From Sphingopyxis yananensis (GTDB lineage: Bacteria > Pseudomonadota > Alphaproteobacteria > Sphingomonadales > Sphingomonadaceae), in assembly GCF_020687785.1 (NCBI RefSeq), contig NZ_JAJEWI010000008.1:186001-250000 (forward strand): a stretch of DNA of 64,000 bases, given 5' to 3'. A program made the translations under genes and the position numbers. Within the stretch, counting starts at the first letter, position 1, and the number at the start of each line of letters is the position of its first letter. Of this stretch, positions 8,690 to 16,999 are shown piece by piece. The notes under the pieces are model-generated. The model saw only the letters and a program-made list of their open reading frames with translations, searched no databases and was not told the DNA's origin.

Positions 8690-8704
8690 GAACAAAAAGT
8701 GAAC
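8690..8704 (-). promoter_or_regulatory. LexA (SOS) box
   Basis: On the minus strand the bases read GTTCACTTTTTGTTC, an exact match to the alphaproteobacterial LexA consensus GTTC-N7-GTTC. It ends 22 nt before the ATG of the radical SAM gene, and a TATAA-like AT-rich stretch lies immediately further upstream. The position fits repression of the radical SAM-udgX operon. Confidence 0.85.
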
Positions 8705-8774
8705 ATATTTTATAATCGGCTCATCGCATCGTCAGGCTTCTGCGCCGAAAACCATGCTGCGAGCTAGGCCATTC

Positions 8775-10247
8775 CTAAGCCGTTTCCCGCCAACGGGCTG
8801 GCAAATATACGTCGCAAATCAAACCGCCACTGTCCCAGCTTCGTTCAATCCGGCCACCCAGATTGTTGCGGACGCTGCGCTCCATCAGCAATGTTCCAAA
8901 TCGCGTGCGCTCCGGTGGACCGATCGGATTGCCCAAACCGCTCTCCGTCCATCGCAAATGGAACATTCGCTCACCATCCGCATCATTTTCATGCCCCCAA
9001 TGGACCGTCACCTCCCCGCTGTCATACATAAGGGCGCCATGCTTGACCGCATTGGTCGCCAATTCATTGATCAGCAACGCCATTGAAACCAAGGCATTTT
9101 CTGGCAAATCCAAATCAAGGCCCGACCATTTAATGCGTGGAAATCCGGCCTCTACTTCGCGCATAAGAGCATGCATCGAACCGGTCATGAAATTCGCGCT
9201 CAACAACACATTTTGGGCCCGGTTCAACGCTTCTAAACGGTGTGTAATCCGTTCATAATAATCATCAATATTTTCCGCAGACTGGCGGGTTAATGATACG
9301 ATAGCGCCGACGGTCGCGAACAAATTGCGCATACGATGATGCAATTCGCGCATCAATAAAGTGGAATGTTCCTGCCGATTCTTTTGATCCGTGATATCCG
9401 CGTTGATGCCGATCAAAAAATCTTGGTTGTTCAGCACATCCCAGTCGCTTTTCGCTGCCAACCAGCGCACCCCGCGTTCTGGGTTGACCACCCGAAACTC
9501 GATCTGAAGCGGGGTTTTATGTTGGGTGGCATATAATAAAGCGGCACGCACATTTTCTTGGTCTTCGGGGTGAATACGCTGGATGACATCCGCGCTGGTC
9601 TGTAATTCCTCGACCGCGCCCGCCCCCCATATTTCCTCAACCGCGCCGCTCAGCAGCGCACGGTCGTTGACAGGGTCCAATTGCCACATCACCATTTCGG
9701 AAAAATCCACCGCCCGTTCCAAGAATAGACGGGATTCATCGCGCTGTCTGGCCATGCGATGCAAATTGGCTTCGTTGATGATAATGGCGGCGAAATCTTT
9801 CAGCCGGTCAACCTCGCGTTCCGTCAACGGAGCCCGCGGTTCAGCGCTGAGGATGCACAAGGTGCCAAGAATGATACCCTCGCTGGTGCGCAGCGGAACA
9901 CCCGCATAGAAACGAACCGCCTGTGGATCATCGCCAGCCAAACTCGCGAATCGGGGGTCCTGTCGAATGTCCGGCACGACCAAGGCGCTATCGCTCTCGA
10001 CAATATGGTTGCAAATCGCCGCTTCCCGCGCGGCGACGGGCGATGCTAGGCCGGTTTCATCGTGAAACCATTGATATTCTGCATCGATCAAAGAGATAAA
10101 GGCTTTGGGAACGTCAAATATTTCAGCGACCAATCTGGTAATCCGCCCATAGCTGGGTTCGGACGATGGGGACAAAAAGCCATAGTCGCGCAAGGCCTCA
10201 GCTCGCGCGGCACTTTTCACCTCAACCTGTCCAAAATGGCCGAACAC
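8775..10247 (-). CDS. HWE-family sensor histidine kinase (GAF-PAS), likely PhyR kinase
   Basis: Soluble sensor kinase of about 490 aa with no membrane segment. A GAF domain occupies roughly residues 25-160 (AICNHIVESDSALVVPDIRQ), a PAS/PAC domain about 175-290, then the HWE dimerisation/phosphoacceptor box RELHHRMRN (His near 303) and an ATPase domain with ELATNAVKHGAL and the WxE-type HLRWTESG. The frame opens at a TTG at 10271 and has no suitable ATG. GTG 10247 has GGAG 5 nt upstream and is my choice; GTG 10220 is possible. It is divergent from phyR, which makes PhyR its probable target. Confidence 0.88.
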   Translation of the reverse strand: MFGHFGQVEVKSAARAEALRDYGFLSPSSEPSYGRITRLVAEIFDVPKAFISLIDAEYQWFHDETGLASPVAAREAAICNHIVESDSALVVPDIRQDPRFASLAGDDPQAVRFYAGVPLRTSEGIILGTLCILSAEPRAPLTEREVDRLKDFAAIIINEANLHRMARQRDESRLFLERAVDFSEMVMWQLDPVNDRALLSGAVEEIWGAGAVEELQTSADVIQRIHPEDQENVRAALLYATQHKTPLQIEFRVVNPERGVRWLAAKSDWDVLNNQDFLIGINADITDQKNRQEHSTLLMRELHHRMRNLFATVGAIVSLTRQSAENIDDYYERITHRLEALNRAQNVLLSANFMTGSMHALMREVEAGFPRIKWSGLDLDLPENALVSMALLINELATNAVKHGALMYDSGEVTVHWGHENDADGERMFHLRWTESGLGNPIGPPERTRFGTLLMERSVRNNLGGRIERSWDSGGLICDVYLPARWRETA

Positions 10248-10540
10248 CAATTCTCCAACCTTCCGTCGCAACCTGCCGCTAAACTTTGCCTATGCGCCGA
10301 ATTGCGCGAAACATGATGGTCATTTTGATGTCATATTAAGCAGCAAATCCTATCATTCCACTTCAAATATTTTGCATTTCTATATTCGCTATATTCATCA
10401 ACTGCGGTGGCCCTTTTATAAGGACCAAACTCCAAGCTGCTCCCTTGGTGATCCCACATGTGCCGCGCCGCCGTTCCTCTAACGCTTCAAACGGCGCGAT
10501 GTTTCCGCAAAACAAATGTTTTTTTACATGGCGCGAATGC

Positions 10541-10566
10541 GGAACAAAAAATCGCGTTTAATCGTT
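10541..10566 (+). promoter_or_regulatory. EcfG-type promoter of phyR
   Basis: GGAAC at 10541-10545 and CGTT at 10563-10566 with a 17 bp spacer match the general stress sigma factor consensus GGAAC-N16/17-CGTT. The element ends 22 bp before the phyR ATG, consistent with autoregulation. The rest of the 10272-10588 intergenic stretch is AT-rich and shows no gene, only likely promoter sequence for the divergent kinase. Confidence 0.82.
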
Positions 10567-10588
10567 GCTACAAGGACGGGAGGGTCAG

Positions 10589-11380
10589 ATGTCTTTGAGC
10601 GAACAAATCCGACAATATTTGCCGTTGCTGCGGCGCTATGCGCGGGCGCTGACCGGCAGCCAAAGCCATGGCGACGCCATTGTGCGTATGACCCTTGAAG
10701 CCATTGTGGCGGCCCCCAACGAATTTTCCAGCCATTATGGAACGCGGGTCAGCCTCTATCGCTATTTCCATCGCATTTGGAGCAGCGCCAATTTGCCCGA
10801 TATCGATCTGGATATGGAAGAAGACCCCTATGTGCGCGATGCGCATCGCCGCTTATCCATCGCAACATCATCCGGACGGCAGGTTTTGCTGTTGAATGCG
10901 CTGGAAGGTTTTACCTTAAGCGAAACGGCGATGATCATGGACTGCGCGCGTGATGATGTCGAAATGTGGCTGCGCGAAACTATTGCCGAGGTGGATCGGG
11001 AATCCCGCACATCGGTGTTGATCATCGAAGACGAACCATTAATTGCCATGGAATTGGAACGCATCGTGACCAGCTTGGGCCATCATGTGTCTGGTATCGC
11101 AACCACATTGAGCGATGCTGTCACCGCCTTTGCCCGGTCCGATGCCTCTTTGGTCTTGGCTGATATACAATTGGCCGATGGGTCCTCGGGTATTGACGCG
11201 GTTCAGGAAATTTTGGCGATCGCGCCGGTTCCGATTGTCTTTATCACGGCATATCCCGAACAATTGCTGACGGGCAGCCGCACAGAGCCGTCTTTTCTGA
11301 TCGCCAAACCTTTTCATGAAAATAGCGTTCGGGCCGCCATCAGCCAAAGCCTATATTTCGACACATTGCTGGCAGCTTGA
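10589..11380 (+). CDS. phyR: PhyR, general stress response anti-anti-sigma regulator
   Basis: 263 aa with the diagnostic PhyR architecture: an EcfG-like sigma2/sigma4 pseudo-sigma domain (about 1-135) fused to a C-terminal receiver (about 142-260). The receiver has the acidic pair in IIEDEP, phosphoacceptor Asp192 in LVLADIQL, Thr220 and Lys240. When phosphorylated, the sigma-like domain captures NepR and frees EcfG. The ATG at 10589 has a strong GGGAGGG Shine-Dalgarno; an upstream in-frame TTG at 10565 falls inside the promoter and is unlikely. Likely phosphorylated by the divergent HWE kinase. Confidence 0.96.
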   Translation: MSLSEQIRQYLPLLRRYARALTGSQSHGDAIVRMTLEAIVAAPNEFSSHYGTRVSLYRYFHRIWSSANLPDIDLDMEEDPYVRDAHRRLSIATSSGRQVLLLNALEGFTLSETAMIMDCARDDVEMWLRETIAEVDRESRTSVLIIEDEPLIAMELERIVTSLGHHVSGIATTLSDAVTAFARSDASLVLADIQLADGSSGIDAVQEILAIAPVPIVFITAYPEQLLTGSRTEPSFLIAKPFHENSVRAAISQSLYFDTLLAA

Positions 11381-11438
11381 GCTAGGCCTGCGCAAACATA
11401 AGCCAGCCCGAAACCCCATTCATGGGATGTAATGCAGG

Positions 11439-12032
11439 TTATTTGCGCGCCATTTGCGCGCCGCCGGTCAATTCGTTCACACTGTCCATAATGGCACCAA
11501 AGGCTTCGCTTGACGCCAGTTGGTCTTCGCTACGTAGCGGCATTGCGCCGCCTTCCAAAATCGCCTGCAATGCTGTCCGCGCCCGCGACACGCGGCTTTT
11601 CATCGTTCCCACGGCGCAATCGCAAATCTCTGCGGCTTCCTCATAGGATAATTGCCCCGCGCCAATCAGCACCAACGCCTCGCGCTGGTCGATGGGCAGC
11701 ATCAGCAAGGCCCGCTGCACATCGCCCAAATGCAAGCTATCATCCTGATCATCCGGTGCGACCAACAACCGTTCGGCGGCTTGCTCGTCATATTCGCCCG
11801 TGAATTTCCGGCGCCGAACCTGTGATAAAAAGCAATTGCGCAAAATCACAAAGGCCCAGCTTTTCATGGTCGCGGGCCCGGGAATATAGGTTTCACGGGC
11901 ATTCCATGCTTTCAACATGGTTTCTTGCACCAAATCGTCAGCCATGTCGGGATTACCGCATAGGCTTCGCCCAAAAGCGCGCAAATGTGGCAGCATCGCC
12001 GCCAATTGGCGTTTGAATTCTTGGCTATCCAT
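11439..12032 (-). CDS. EcfG-family sigma factor (second paralogue)
   Basis: 197 aa ECF sigma factor. Region 2 is about residues 10-80 (LRAFGRSLCGNPDMADDLVQ, then SWAFVILRNCFLSQVRR), and region 4 about 105-160 (LPIDQREALVLIGAGQLSYEEAAEI, GTMKSRVSRAR). Close relationship to the EcfG encoded at 12596 is plain, including the C-terminal AIMDSV block typical of the EcfG class. It lies between phyR and nepR on the opposite strand, with no EcfG-type promoter visible upstream, so it may respond to a different cue. ATG start at 12032. Confidence 0.92.
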   Translation of the reverse strand: MDSQEFKRQLAAMLPHLRAFGRSLCGNPDMADDLVQETMLKAWNARETYIPGPATMKSWAFVILRNCFLSQVRRRKFTGEYDEQAAERLLVAPDDQDDSLHLGDVQRALLMLPIDQREALVLIGAGQLSYEEAAEICDCAVGTMKSRVSRARTALQAILEGGAMPLRSEDQLASSEAFGAIMDSVNELTGGAQMARK

Positions 12033-12262
12033 TGGCTGGCCCGTTACGTTGCTGATAAAATACCCTTTGCAGATTTCCGATCAACCTACCGTAGAAGTAA
12101 CGCGGCCCATCGAAACTGCAAGCGATAAGCCAAATTAACCGGAACAGCGGTTGGCCATCAGCATGCCTGCCCATGCGCCACCATGCGCCTGCGGCGATTT
12201 AACAATTTATTCCCAACATGATCCATCTGCTGTGCAACTGGTCGCAACAGCTACTGCGGCAG

Positions 12263-12287
12263 GGAACCACCGCCCTCGCTTGTCGTT
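12263..12287 (+). promoter_or_regulatory. EcfG-type promoter of nepR-ecfG
   Basis: GGAAC (12263-12267), a 16 bp spacer, then CGTT (12284-12287), matching GGAAC-N16/17-CGTT. CGTT ends only 9 bp before the nepR ATG at 12297, so the transcript would have almost no leader if that ATG is used. Confidence 0.8.
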
Positions 12288-12296
12288 GAAGAAGGC

Positions 12297-12587
12297 ATGA
12301 CTATGTGCGGCGACAGCGAAATGAAGATGAAATCCCTGCAAGACCAAATCCACAACGGCATGATCCAAAATCAGCCCAACCGCGCGCTTTCGCCGCGTCG
12401 GTCGGCCAATTTTGGCGAAATTAATCCGTCGTCGCAAATGGGGGACCATTGGCATCGCAGCCTGACGGGGCGGCAATCCCCCGAACCCGTCAGCGAAAAA
12501 CTCAAGCTGATCTATGGCCGCGTGATTTCTGAAAAGCTGCCGCAAGACATGCTGGACTTATTGTCCGAACTCGAAACGAAAAGTTAA
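12297..12587 (+). CDS. nepR: NepR, anti-sigma factor of EcfG
   Basis: 96 aa anti-sigma factor that holds EcfG inactive until phosphorylated PhyR binds it. The conserved NepR core is the C-terminal helix pair, about residues 67-92 (LKLIYGRVISEKLPQDMLDL). The N-terminal 60 residues are low-complexity and probably disordered. The start at 12297 follows a GAAGAAGG stretch. Internal ATGs at 12303, 12318 and 12324 are alternatives because the predicted promoter sits so close. It lies 8 bp upstream of ecfG in the same operon. Confidence 0.92.
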   Translation: MTMCGDSEMKMKSLQDQIHNGMIQNQPNRALSPRRSANFGEINPSSQMGDHWHRSLTGRQSPEPVSEKLKLIYGRVISEKLPQDMLDLLSELETKS

Positions 12588-12595
12588 GAAAACTA

Positions 12596-13240
12596 ATGCC
12601 AAATGACACAGCCGAACAAACGGGCGATCCTGAAAACACCCAATTGTCGGATGATGAATTCCGGCATTTGCTGGGCAGCGTCATTCCGCATCTGCGCGCT
12701 TATGGCCGCAGCTTGTCGGGAAATCCTGATTTGGCGGATGATCTGACACAAGACACGATGGTGAAAGCATGGGCATCTCGTGATCGCTTCGAACGCGGCA
12801 CCTCGATCAAGGCATGGACCTTTGTCATTTTACGCAACACATTCCTGTCCCAAATGCGGCGTAACAAGTTTCGCGGCGAATATGATGAAGCATCGGTGGA
12901 GCGCACCTTATCATCGCCCGCTTCCCAAGAAGGGACCAGCGAAATGGCCGATTTGCAGCGCGCCCTGATGGAATTGCCACAGGACCAGCGCGAGGCGCTG
13001 ATTCTCGTTGGCGCAGGGGGCATGTCCTATGATGACGCCGCGATTATCTGCAATTGCGCGTTGGGCACCATGAAAAGCCGTGTATCACGAGCGCGCACGG
13101 CGTTGGAGCAAATCATGGAACGGGGCGAGTTTAAACAAACCCGCGCCGAGTCCATTCCCGCGACCGAGGCGCTGGACGCCATTATGGACAGCGTAGAAAC
13201 CATCACCGCGCGGCGCGAAGCGGATAATCTGCCCCGTTAA
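12596..13240 (+). CDS. ecfG: EcfG, general stress response sigma factor
   Basis: 214 aa ECF sigma factor directing RNA polymerase to GGAAC-N16/17-CGTT promoters. Region 2 covers about 22-95 (LRAYGRSLSGNPDLADDLTQ, AWTFVILRNTFLSQMRRNKF) and region 4 about 125-180 (LPQDQREALILVGAGGMSYDDAA, GTMKSRVSRAR). It carries the EcfG C-terminal block DAIMDSV. Its position right behind nepR marks it as the principal EcfG, with the protein at 11439 as the paralogue. ATG at 12596, 8 bp after the nepR stop. Confidence 0.95.
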   Translation: MPNDTAEQTGDPENTQLSDDEFRHLLGSVIPHLRAYGRSLSGNPDLADDLTQDTMVKAWASRDRFERGTSIKAWTFVILRNTFLSQMRRNKFRGEYDEASVERTLSSPASQEGTSEMADLQRALMELPQDQREALILVGAGGMSYDDAAIICNCALGTMKSRVSRARTALEQIMERGEFKQTRAESIPATEALDAIMDSVETITARREADNLPR

Positions 13241-13419
13241 CCCATTGACCCAGCGGGAACGCACTGTCCCAGCATTAACGTATGGCTTGGCGCCATCATG
13301 CGGTCACTTCTGTCAATCCTGATCTGTGCCTTGTTCTGGGCAGGGGTCGACAGAATGTGACCAAACAGACAAAGTCATGCGCCAAATCGCCCTCAATTCC
13401 GATGTTGAAAAGGCCCTGT

Positions 13420-14637
13420 ATGACCCCGGCTCAAACCCTGCGCGCCCTTGCCCCCATCCTTTCCCTTGCCATGCTATTTTCGGCCTGTTCCGCCGCGCCT
13501 GTCCAAGCCGGCCCGAGCCCGTGGGACCATAAAGGCGAACATCCCGCCGCGCCGCTGGCCGATGCGCCCTTCACCTTAACCGAAATAGCATCGCTGAATG
13601 AACCATGGGCGATGGTCTTTCTGCCCGCTACGCCTTATGCGCTGATCACCGAAAAAAGCGGCCAATTGAAATTGTGGCAAGATGGTGGCCCCGTTCAGAC
13701 GGTCCAAGGCGTTCCAGCCGTCAAATATGCGGGCCAAGGCGGTTTGGGCGATGTCATTTTGGCACCCGATTTCGCCGCCACCGGCACCATTTACCTTAGC
13801 TGGGCGGAAGCAGGCGACAATGAATCCGGCGGGGCTGATGTCGCAGGGGCCGTCGTAGCCAAGGCCAAATTGGTGCTGGGCGACAGGCCCGCCCTTGAAA
13901 ATCTGGACATCATCTGGCGGCAAACACCCAAGGTCAGCGGCGGCGGCCATTTCAGCCATCGTTTGGCCTTTTCCCCCGACGGGAAATATTTGTTCATCGG
14001 TTCGGGTGATCGCCAGAAAATGGAACCTGCCCAAGATTTGAACAGCCAGTTGGGAAAAATCCTGCGCCTATACCCCGATGGGTCGGTGCCCGCCGACAAT
14101 CCTTATACGGACCAAGGCGATGTCTCTGCGCTCATCTGGTCGCTGGGCCACCGCAATATTTTGGGCCTGACCTTTGACGCCAATGGCCAGCTATGGAACC
14201 AAGAAATGGGCCCAAAGCATGGGGATGAGGTGAATTTGGTTACCCCCCGCGCCAATCATGGCTGGCCGATTGTGTCCAACGGCGATCATTATGATGGCCC
14301 CAACATCCCCGACCATGCCACCCGCCCCGACTTTGCCGCGCCGAAACTCTGGTGGAACCCCGCTGTGTCGCCTGGTGGCTTGGCCTATTATGGCGGCAAT
14401 CTCTATCCGAACTGGCACGGCAGCCTGTTGATGGGGGCCTTATCCGGTCAGGGGCTCGTCCGCATGGCGATCAACGGCGACCAACTCAGCAAGGCCGACC
14501 GTTGGGATTTGGGTATGCGCATCCGCGAGGTTGAAGTGCGCGATGATGGCAGCGTCTGGTTACTGAGCGACGGCAAAGACGGCAAATTGTGGAAATTGAC
14601 GCCCAAAAATACAGCCCCATCGCCGGCCAAATCTTAA
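13420..14637 (+). CDS. PQQ-dependent soluble sugar dehydrogenase, lipoprotein
   Basis: Exported beta-propeller of the aldose sugar dehydrogenase (YliI/ASD, glucose/sorbosone dehydrogenase) family, oxidising sugars at C1 with PQQ. About 405 aa. Its N-terminal signal MTPAQTLRALAPILSLAMLFSAC ends in a lipobox-like FSAC. Family landmarks include EPWAMVFLP, AGQGGLGDVILAPDF, FSHRLAFSPDGKYLFIGSGDR and WNQEMGPKHGDEVNLV. The frame extends to 13282, but the ATG at 13420, preceded by AAAAGG, gives a clean signal peptide. Whether it is lipidated or simply secreted depends on that weak lipobox. Confidence 0.9.
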   Translation: MTPAQTLRALAPILSLAMLFSACSAAPVQAGPSPWDHKGEHPAAPLADAPFTLTEIASLNEPWAMVFLPATPYALITEKSGQLKLWQDGGPVQTVQGVPAVKYAGQGGLGDVILAPDFAATGTIYLSWAEAGDNESGGADVAGAVVAKAKLVLGDRPALENLDIIWRQTPKVSGGGHFSHRLAFSPDGKYLFIGSGDRQKMEPAQDLNSQLGKILRLYPDGSVPADNPYTDQGDVSALIWSLGHRNILGLTFDANGQLWNQEMGPKHGDEVNLVTPRANHGWPIVSNGDHYDGPNIPDHATRPDFAAPKLWWNPAVSPGGLAYYGGNLYPNWHGSLLMGALSGQGLVRMAINGDQLSKADRWDLGMRIREVEVRDDGSVWLLSDGKDGKLWKLTPKNTAPSPAKS

Positions 14638-14669
14638 ACCTTAAACCGAAAGCAAAAGCCTATCTGCCG

Positions 14670-14705
14670 CCGCGCCCCTTGCCATTTAGTGGTGATGGGG
14701 CGCGG
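14670..14705. terminator. Hairpin between convergent genes
   Basis: CCGCGCCCC at 14670-14678 pairs with GGGGCGCGG at 14697-14705, a perfect 9 bp GC stem. It lies between the convergent sugar dehydrogenase and GNAT genes, partly close to the 3' end of the latter. No clear T-run follows on either strand, so terminator activity is uncertain. Confidence 0.4.
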
Positions 14706-14713
14706 TCATGGCA

Positions 14714-15244
14714 TCAGCATACATCAATACGCTGACTTGCATTGGCGGACCACATCAACAAACGGCGTCCCGCACGGCGGCCATCCAAGCCCATGGGCGC
14801 AAAACCAATGCGTCGAAGCAAGGCCCATGACCGTGTGTTGGCGGGCGCACATTCGGCCACCACCGCACATCCGGCGGCGGCCCCGACCAAATGGCGCACC
14901 ACCGCTGACACACTGCGTCCGGCAAGGCCGCGTCCCCGCGCTTTTTGTGCAAACCAATATCCGGTTTCAAAGGCTGGCCCATCCCCGCCATCTTGAACAT
15001 GCACGCCAATCACGCCAACCAAAGCCCCATCGCTGGTGCACCGCACGGCATGAAATATATGCTGGTCATTCATATCGGCGATCAACCGCTGAGCATCGGC
15101 CAGGTCAAATGTCTCGGGCAAGAAATCGACACGCTGGGTCACCGACGCATCCGTAATCTGGGCCAATTCAGCCGCATCGGCCATAGTCATACGCCGAATA
15201 TGCGCGTCTGGCGTGGTCAGGGAAATTACAGGCACTTTCATCAT
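14714..15244 (-). CDS. GNAT acetyltransferase, RimJ/RimL-like
   Basis: About 176 aa, one GNAT fold of the ribosomal-protein-alanine acetyltransferase-like group. The N-terminal HIRRMTMADAAELAQI, the GYWFAQKARGRGLA motif A (acetyl-CoA pyrophosphate loop) and ANTRSWALLRRIGF motif B are visible. The acceptor is unknown. The frame opens with a TTG at 15256; ATG 15244 is the more likely start. It stands alone, convergent with the sugar dehydrogenase gene. Confidence 0.82.
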   Translation of the reverse strand: MMKVPVISLTTPDAHIRRMTMADAAELAQITDASVTQRVDFLPETFDLADAQRLIADMNDQHIFHAVRCTSDGALVGVIGVHVQDGGDGPAFETGYWFAQKARGRGLAGRSVSAVVRHLVGAAAGCAVVAECAPANTRSWALLRRIGFAPMGLDGRRAGRRLLMWSANASQRIDVC

Positions 15245-15350
15245 CGCATCTTTCAATAAAGGCCGCGCATGACAGAAAAGTGATGATGGGTTTATATATA
15301 TCCGATCGCCTTCCAGTCATGGCGGCGATGGGCATAAATACTGGCCAAGC

Positions 15351-15370
15351 CGCTCCTATCTAAAGGAGCG
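15351..15370. repeat. Small hairpin in intergenic region
   Basis: CGCTCCT and AGGAGCG form a perfect 7 bp stem around a 6 nt loop, in a 221 bp gap between two GNAT genes. The gap has no convincing gene. The hairpin may be a weak transcription end for the GNAT gene cluster on one side or a leader element on the other. Confidence 0.3.
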
Positions 15371-15465
15371 CCAATATAATGTAGACCCCGAAATGGTCTG
15401 GACAGGCAAAGCTTGCTTGGTCATCGAAGCGGCCATTACCATAGCATGTGCTTATGGGCAATGGG

Positions 15466-15960
15466 TCACAGCGTTTGATACAGCAGCAAGGCGTCCACAG
15501 GGCCATGGCTGGGATGGTCAAAGGCCGCAGGCATCCGGCCCATAATCTCGAAACCCATCCCCTGCCACAGGGCGATAGCGCGTTCGTTGGTGCTGATCAC
15601 AAAGTTAAATTGCATGGCGCGAAATCCGCGTGTGCGCGCATGGTCCAGCGAATGGGCGCACATTTGCCGCGCCACGCCTTTGCCCGTGGCATGGGCCGCC
15701 GTCATATATCCGCAATTGCAAACATGGCGTCCGCCGCCCCCTTGATTGGCCCGAATATAATAGGTCCCCAAAATAGCCCCATCATATTCGGCGACAAAGG
15801 TTTCGCGGTCATCGCCCATCCAATAGGCCAAGGCGGCATCGTGGCCCATGTCCCGGTCCAGCGCATAGGTTTCGCCGGCCGAAATGGTCGGACCAATGAT
15901 GGACCAAATCGCTGCCGCATCATCGCCGCGGGCAGGACGAATGGTTAAAGCCTGTGTCAC
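15466..15960 (-). CDS. GNAT acetyltransferase, phosphinothricin acetyltransferase-like
   Basis: 164 aa GNAT protein. N-terminal LTIRPARGDDAAAIWSIIGP resembles the PAT/Pat-like group. The acetyl-CoA loop lies around HATGKGVARQMCAH, and NERAIALWQGMGFE supplies motif B. It starts at GTG 15960, overlapping the TGA of the upstream GNAT gene by 4 bp (GTGA), so the two are translationally coupled. Substrate unknown; similarity to herbicide-detoxifying enzymes is general and does not prove that activity. Confidence 0.85.
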   Translation of the reverse strand: MTQALTIRPARGDDAAAIWSIIGPTISAGETYALDRDMGHDAALAYWMGDDRETFVAEYDGAILGTYYIRANQGGGGRHVCNCGYMTAAHATGKGVARQMCAHSLDHARTRGFRAMQFNFVISTNERAIALWQGMGFEIMGRMPAAFDHPSHGPVDALLLYQTL

Positions 15961-16463
15961 ATATCCCCCAAAATATATTCCATCACCATGGTGCCTTCGC
16001 CATATGGCGCATCATCCCCCACGCGGTGAAACGCTTTTTGCGCCCAATAACGGTCTGCGCCGTCCACCGCCGTCAACCAAATGCGGGAAAAACCGCCGCG
16101 CCGTGCCAAATCCATCAAATGGCGCAATGCCGCCCCGCCTGCTCCGCTGCCGCGCGCATCAGCCAAAATCGCCACATCATGCAAATAAAGCGCGTCGCTG
16201 TCTGGCATTTGGTCCACCAAAGCGCCCAAAGCGGGCGGTTCGCACTCCATCGGCCAAGGATGCGCGATCATATAACCCAGCGCGCGCGGGCCATCATCGC
16301 CCGCTTGTTCCAAGATCATGCACCCATCGGGATATTGCGCCTGCCGATTGGCGAACACAGCTTTGGGTTCGGGGAAATTCACATGGACCACCGCCGCAAT
16401 CGCATCGACACTATCCACATCATCTGGGCGCATCGCCCGCCATTGCATGGGATTTTCCGTCAT
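15957..16463 (-). CDS. GNAT N-acetyltransferase
   Basis: 168 aa GNAT-fold protein. N-terminal WRAMRPDDVDSVDAIAAVVH, then LYLHDVAILADARGSGAGGAALRHLM with the acetyl-CoA-binding loop, and a final YWAQKAFHRVGD. It is the first gene of a two-gene GNAT operon with the 4 bp overlap at 15957-15960. ATG at 16463. The substrate is not evident; this group often modifies small metabolites or protein N-termini. Confidence 0.83.
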   Translation of the reverse strand: MTENPMQWRAMRPDDVDSVDAIAAVVHVNFPEPKAVFANRQAQYPDGCMILEQAGDDGPRALGYMIAHPWPMECEPPALGALVDQMPDSDALYLHDVAILADARGSGAGGAALRHLMDLARRGGFSRIWLTAVDGADRYWAQKAFHRVGDDAPYGEGTMVMEYILGDM

Positions 16464-16508
16464 ATCATATTGTCTTTCGGTAACCGTTCTCGCCGCACCA
16501 CAACGCTT

Positions 16509-16937
16509 TCAGGCGGACGGATTGGATGGAATATCGCCCATAAAGGGCTGTGCAAATGGTGCCAAAATCGCCTCCGTCACCCGCAAGGGACGGCCGCTAT
16601 TTTTGTCCAGCAAGGCCCAACTGGTTTTGGCGCGCACATGAATACGGCCATCGGCATCGACAAATTCGACAAAGCGGTCCGACTTTGCGCCGCTGGGTGT
16701 CAGAGACACCCACGTCCGGCCCGTCACCGATGCATCGGGTCCCAAGGCGCGCAAATAATCAATTTCATGCCGCACCACGACCCAAATATGCGCGGCCTTA
16801 TGCGCATTGGGGGCCACGGCATCCCAATGGTCGGTCGATATTTTCTGAATCCACTGAACCCAAACGGCATTGTTCACATGACCCAATTCGTCAATGCTGT
16901 CCGGCACCGCGACAAATTTCTGCGTAAAGACCGTCAT
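16509..16937 (-). CDS. Acyl-CoA thioesterase, 4HBT (hotdog) family
   Basis: About 142 aa hotdog-fold thioesterase. The region DSIDELGHVNNAVWVQWIQ matches the 4HBT active-site helix, in which the residue at D/E-x-x-x-HVNN is catalytic. Such proteins hydrolyse acyl-CoA thioesters. The ATG at 16937 has an AGGAAG Shine-Dalgarno; an upstream ATG at 16955 is possible. It lies 45 bp upstream of the GNAT pair on the same strand and may be co-transcribed with it. Confidence 0.87.
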   Translation of the reverse strand: MTVFTQKFVAVPDSIDELGHVNNAVWVQWIQKISTDHWDAVAPNAHKAAHIWVVVRHEIDYLRALGPDASVTGRTWVSLTPSGAKSDRFVEFVDADGRIHVRAKTSWALLDKNSGRPLRVTEAILAPFAQPFMGDIPSNPSA

Positions 16938-16999
16938 CTTTGCGCTTCCTTTCATCCCCCCCAAAAAACACCCCGAGAGCAGTGTTGTCGCCTCAAAGG

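Noticed and set aside
13256-13282. GGAAC followed 18 bp later by CGTA upstream of the sugar dehydrogenase gene
   Set aside because: Spacing is one base too long and the -10 element lacks the second T of CGTT, so it does not qualify as an EcfG promoter.
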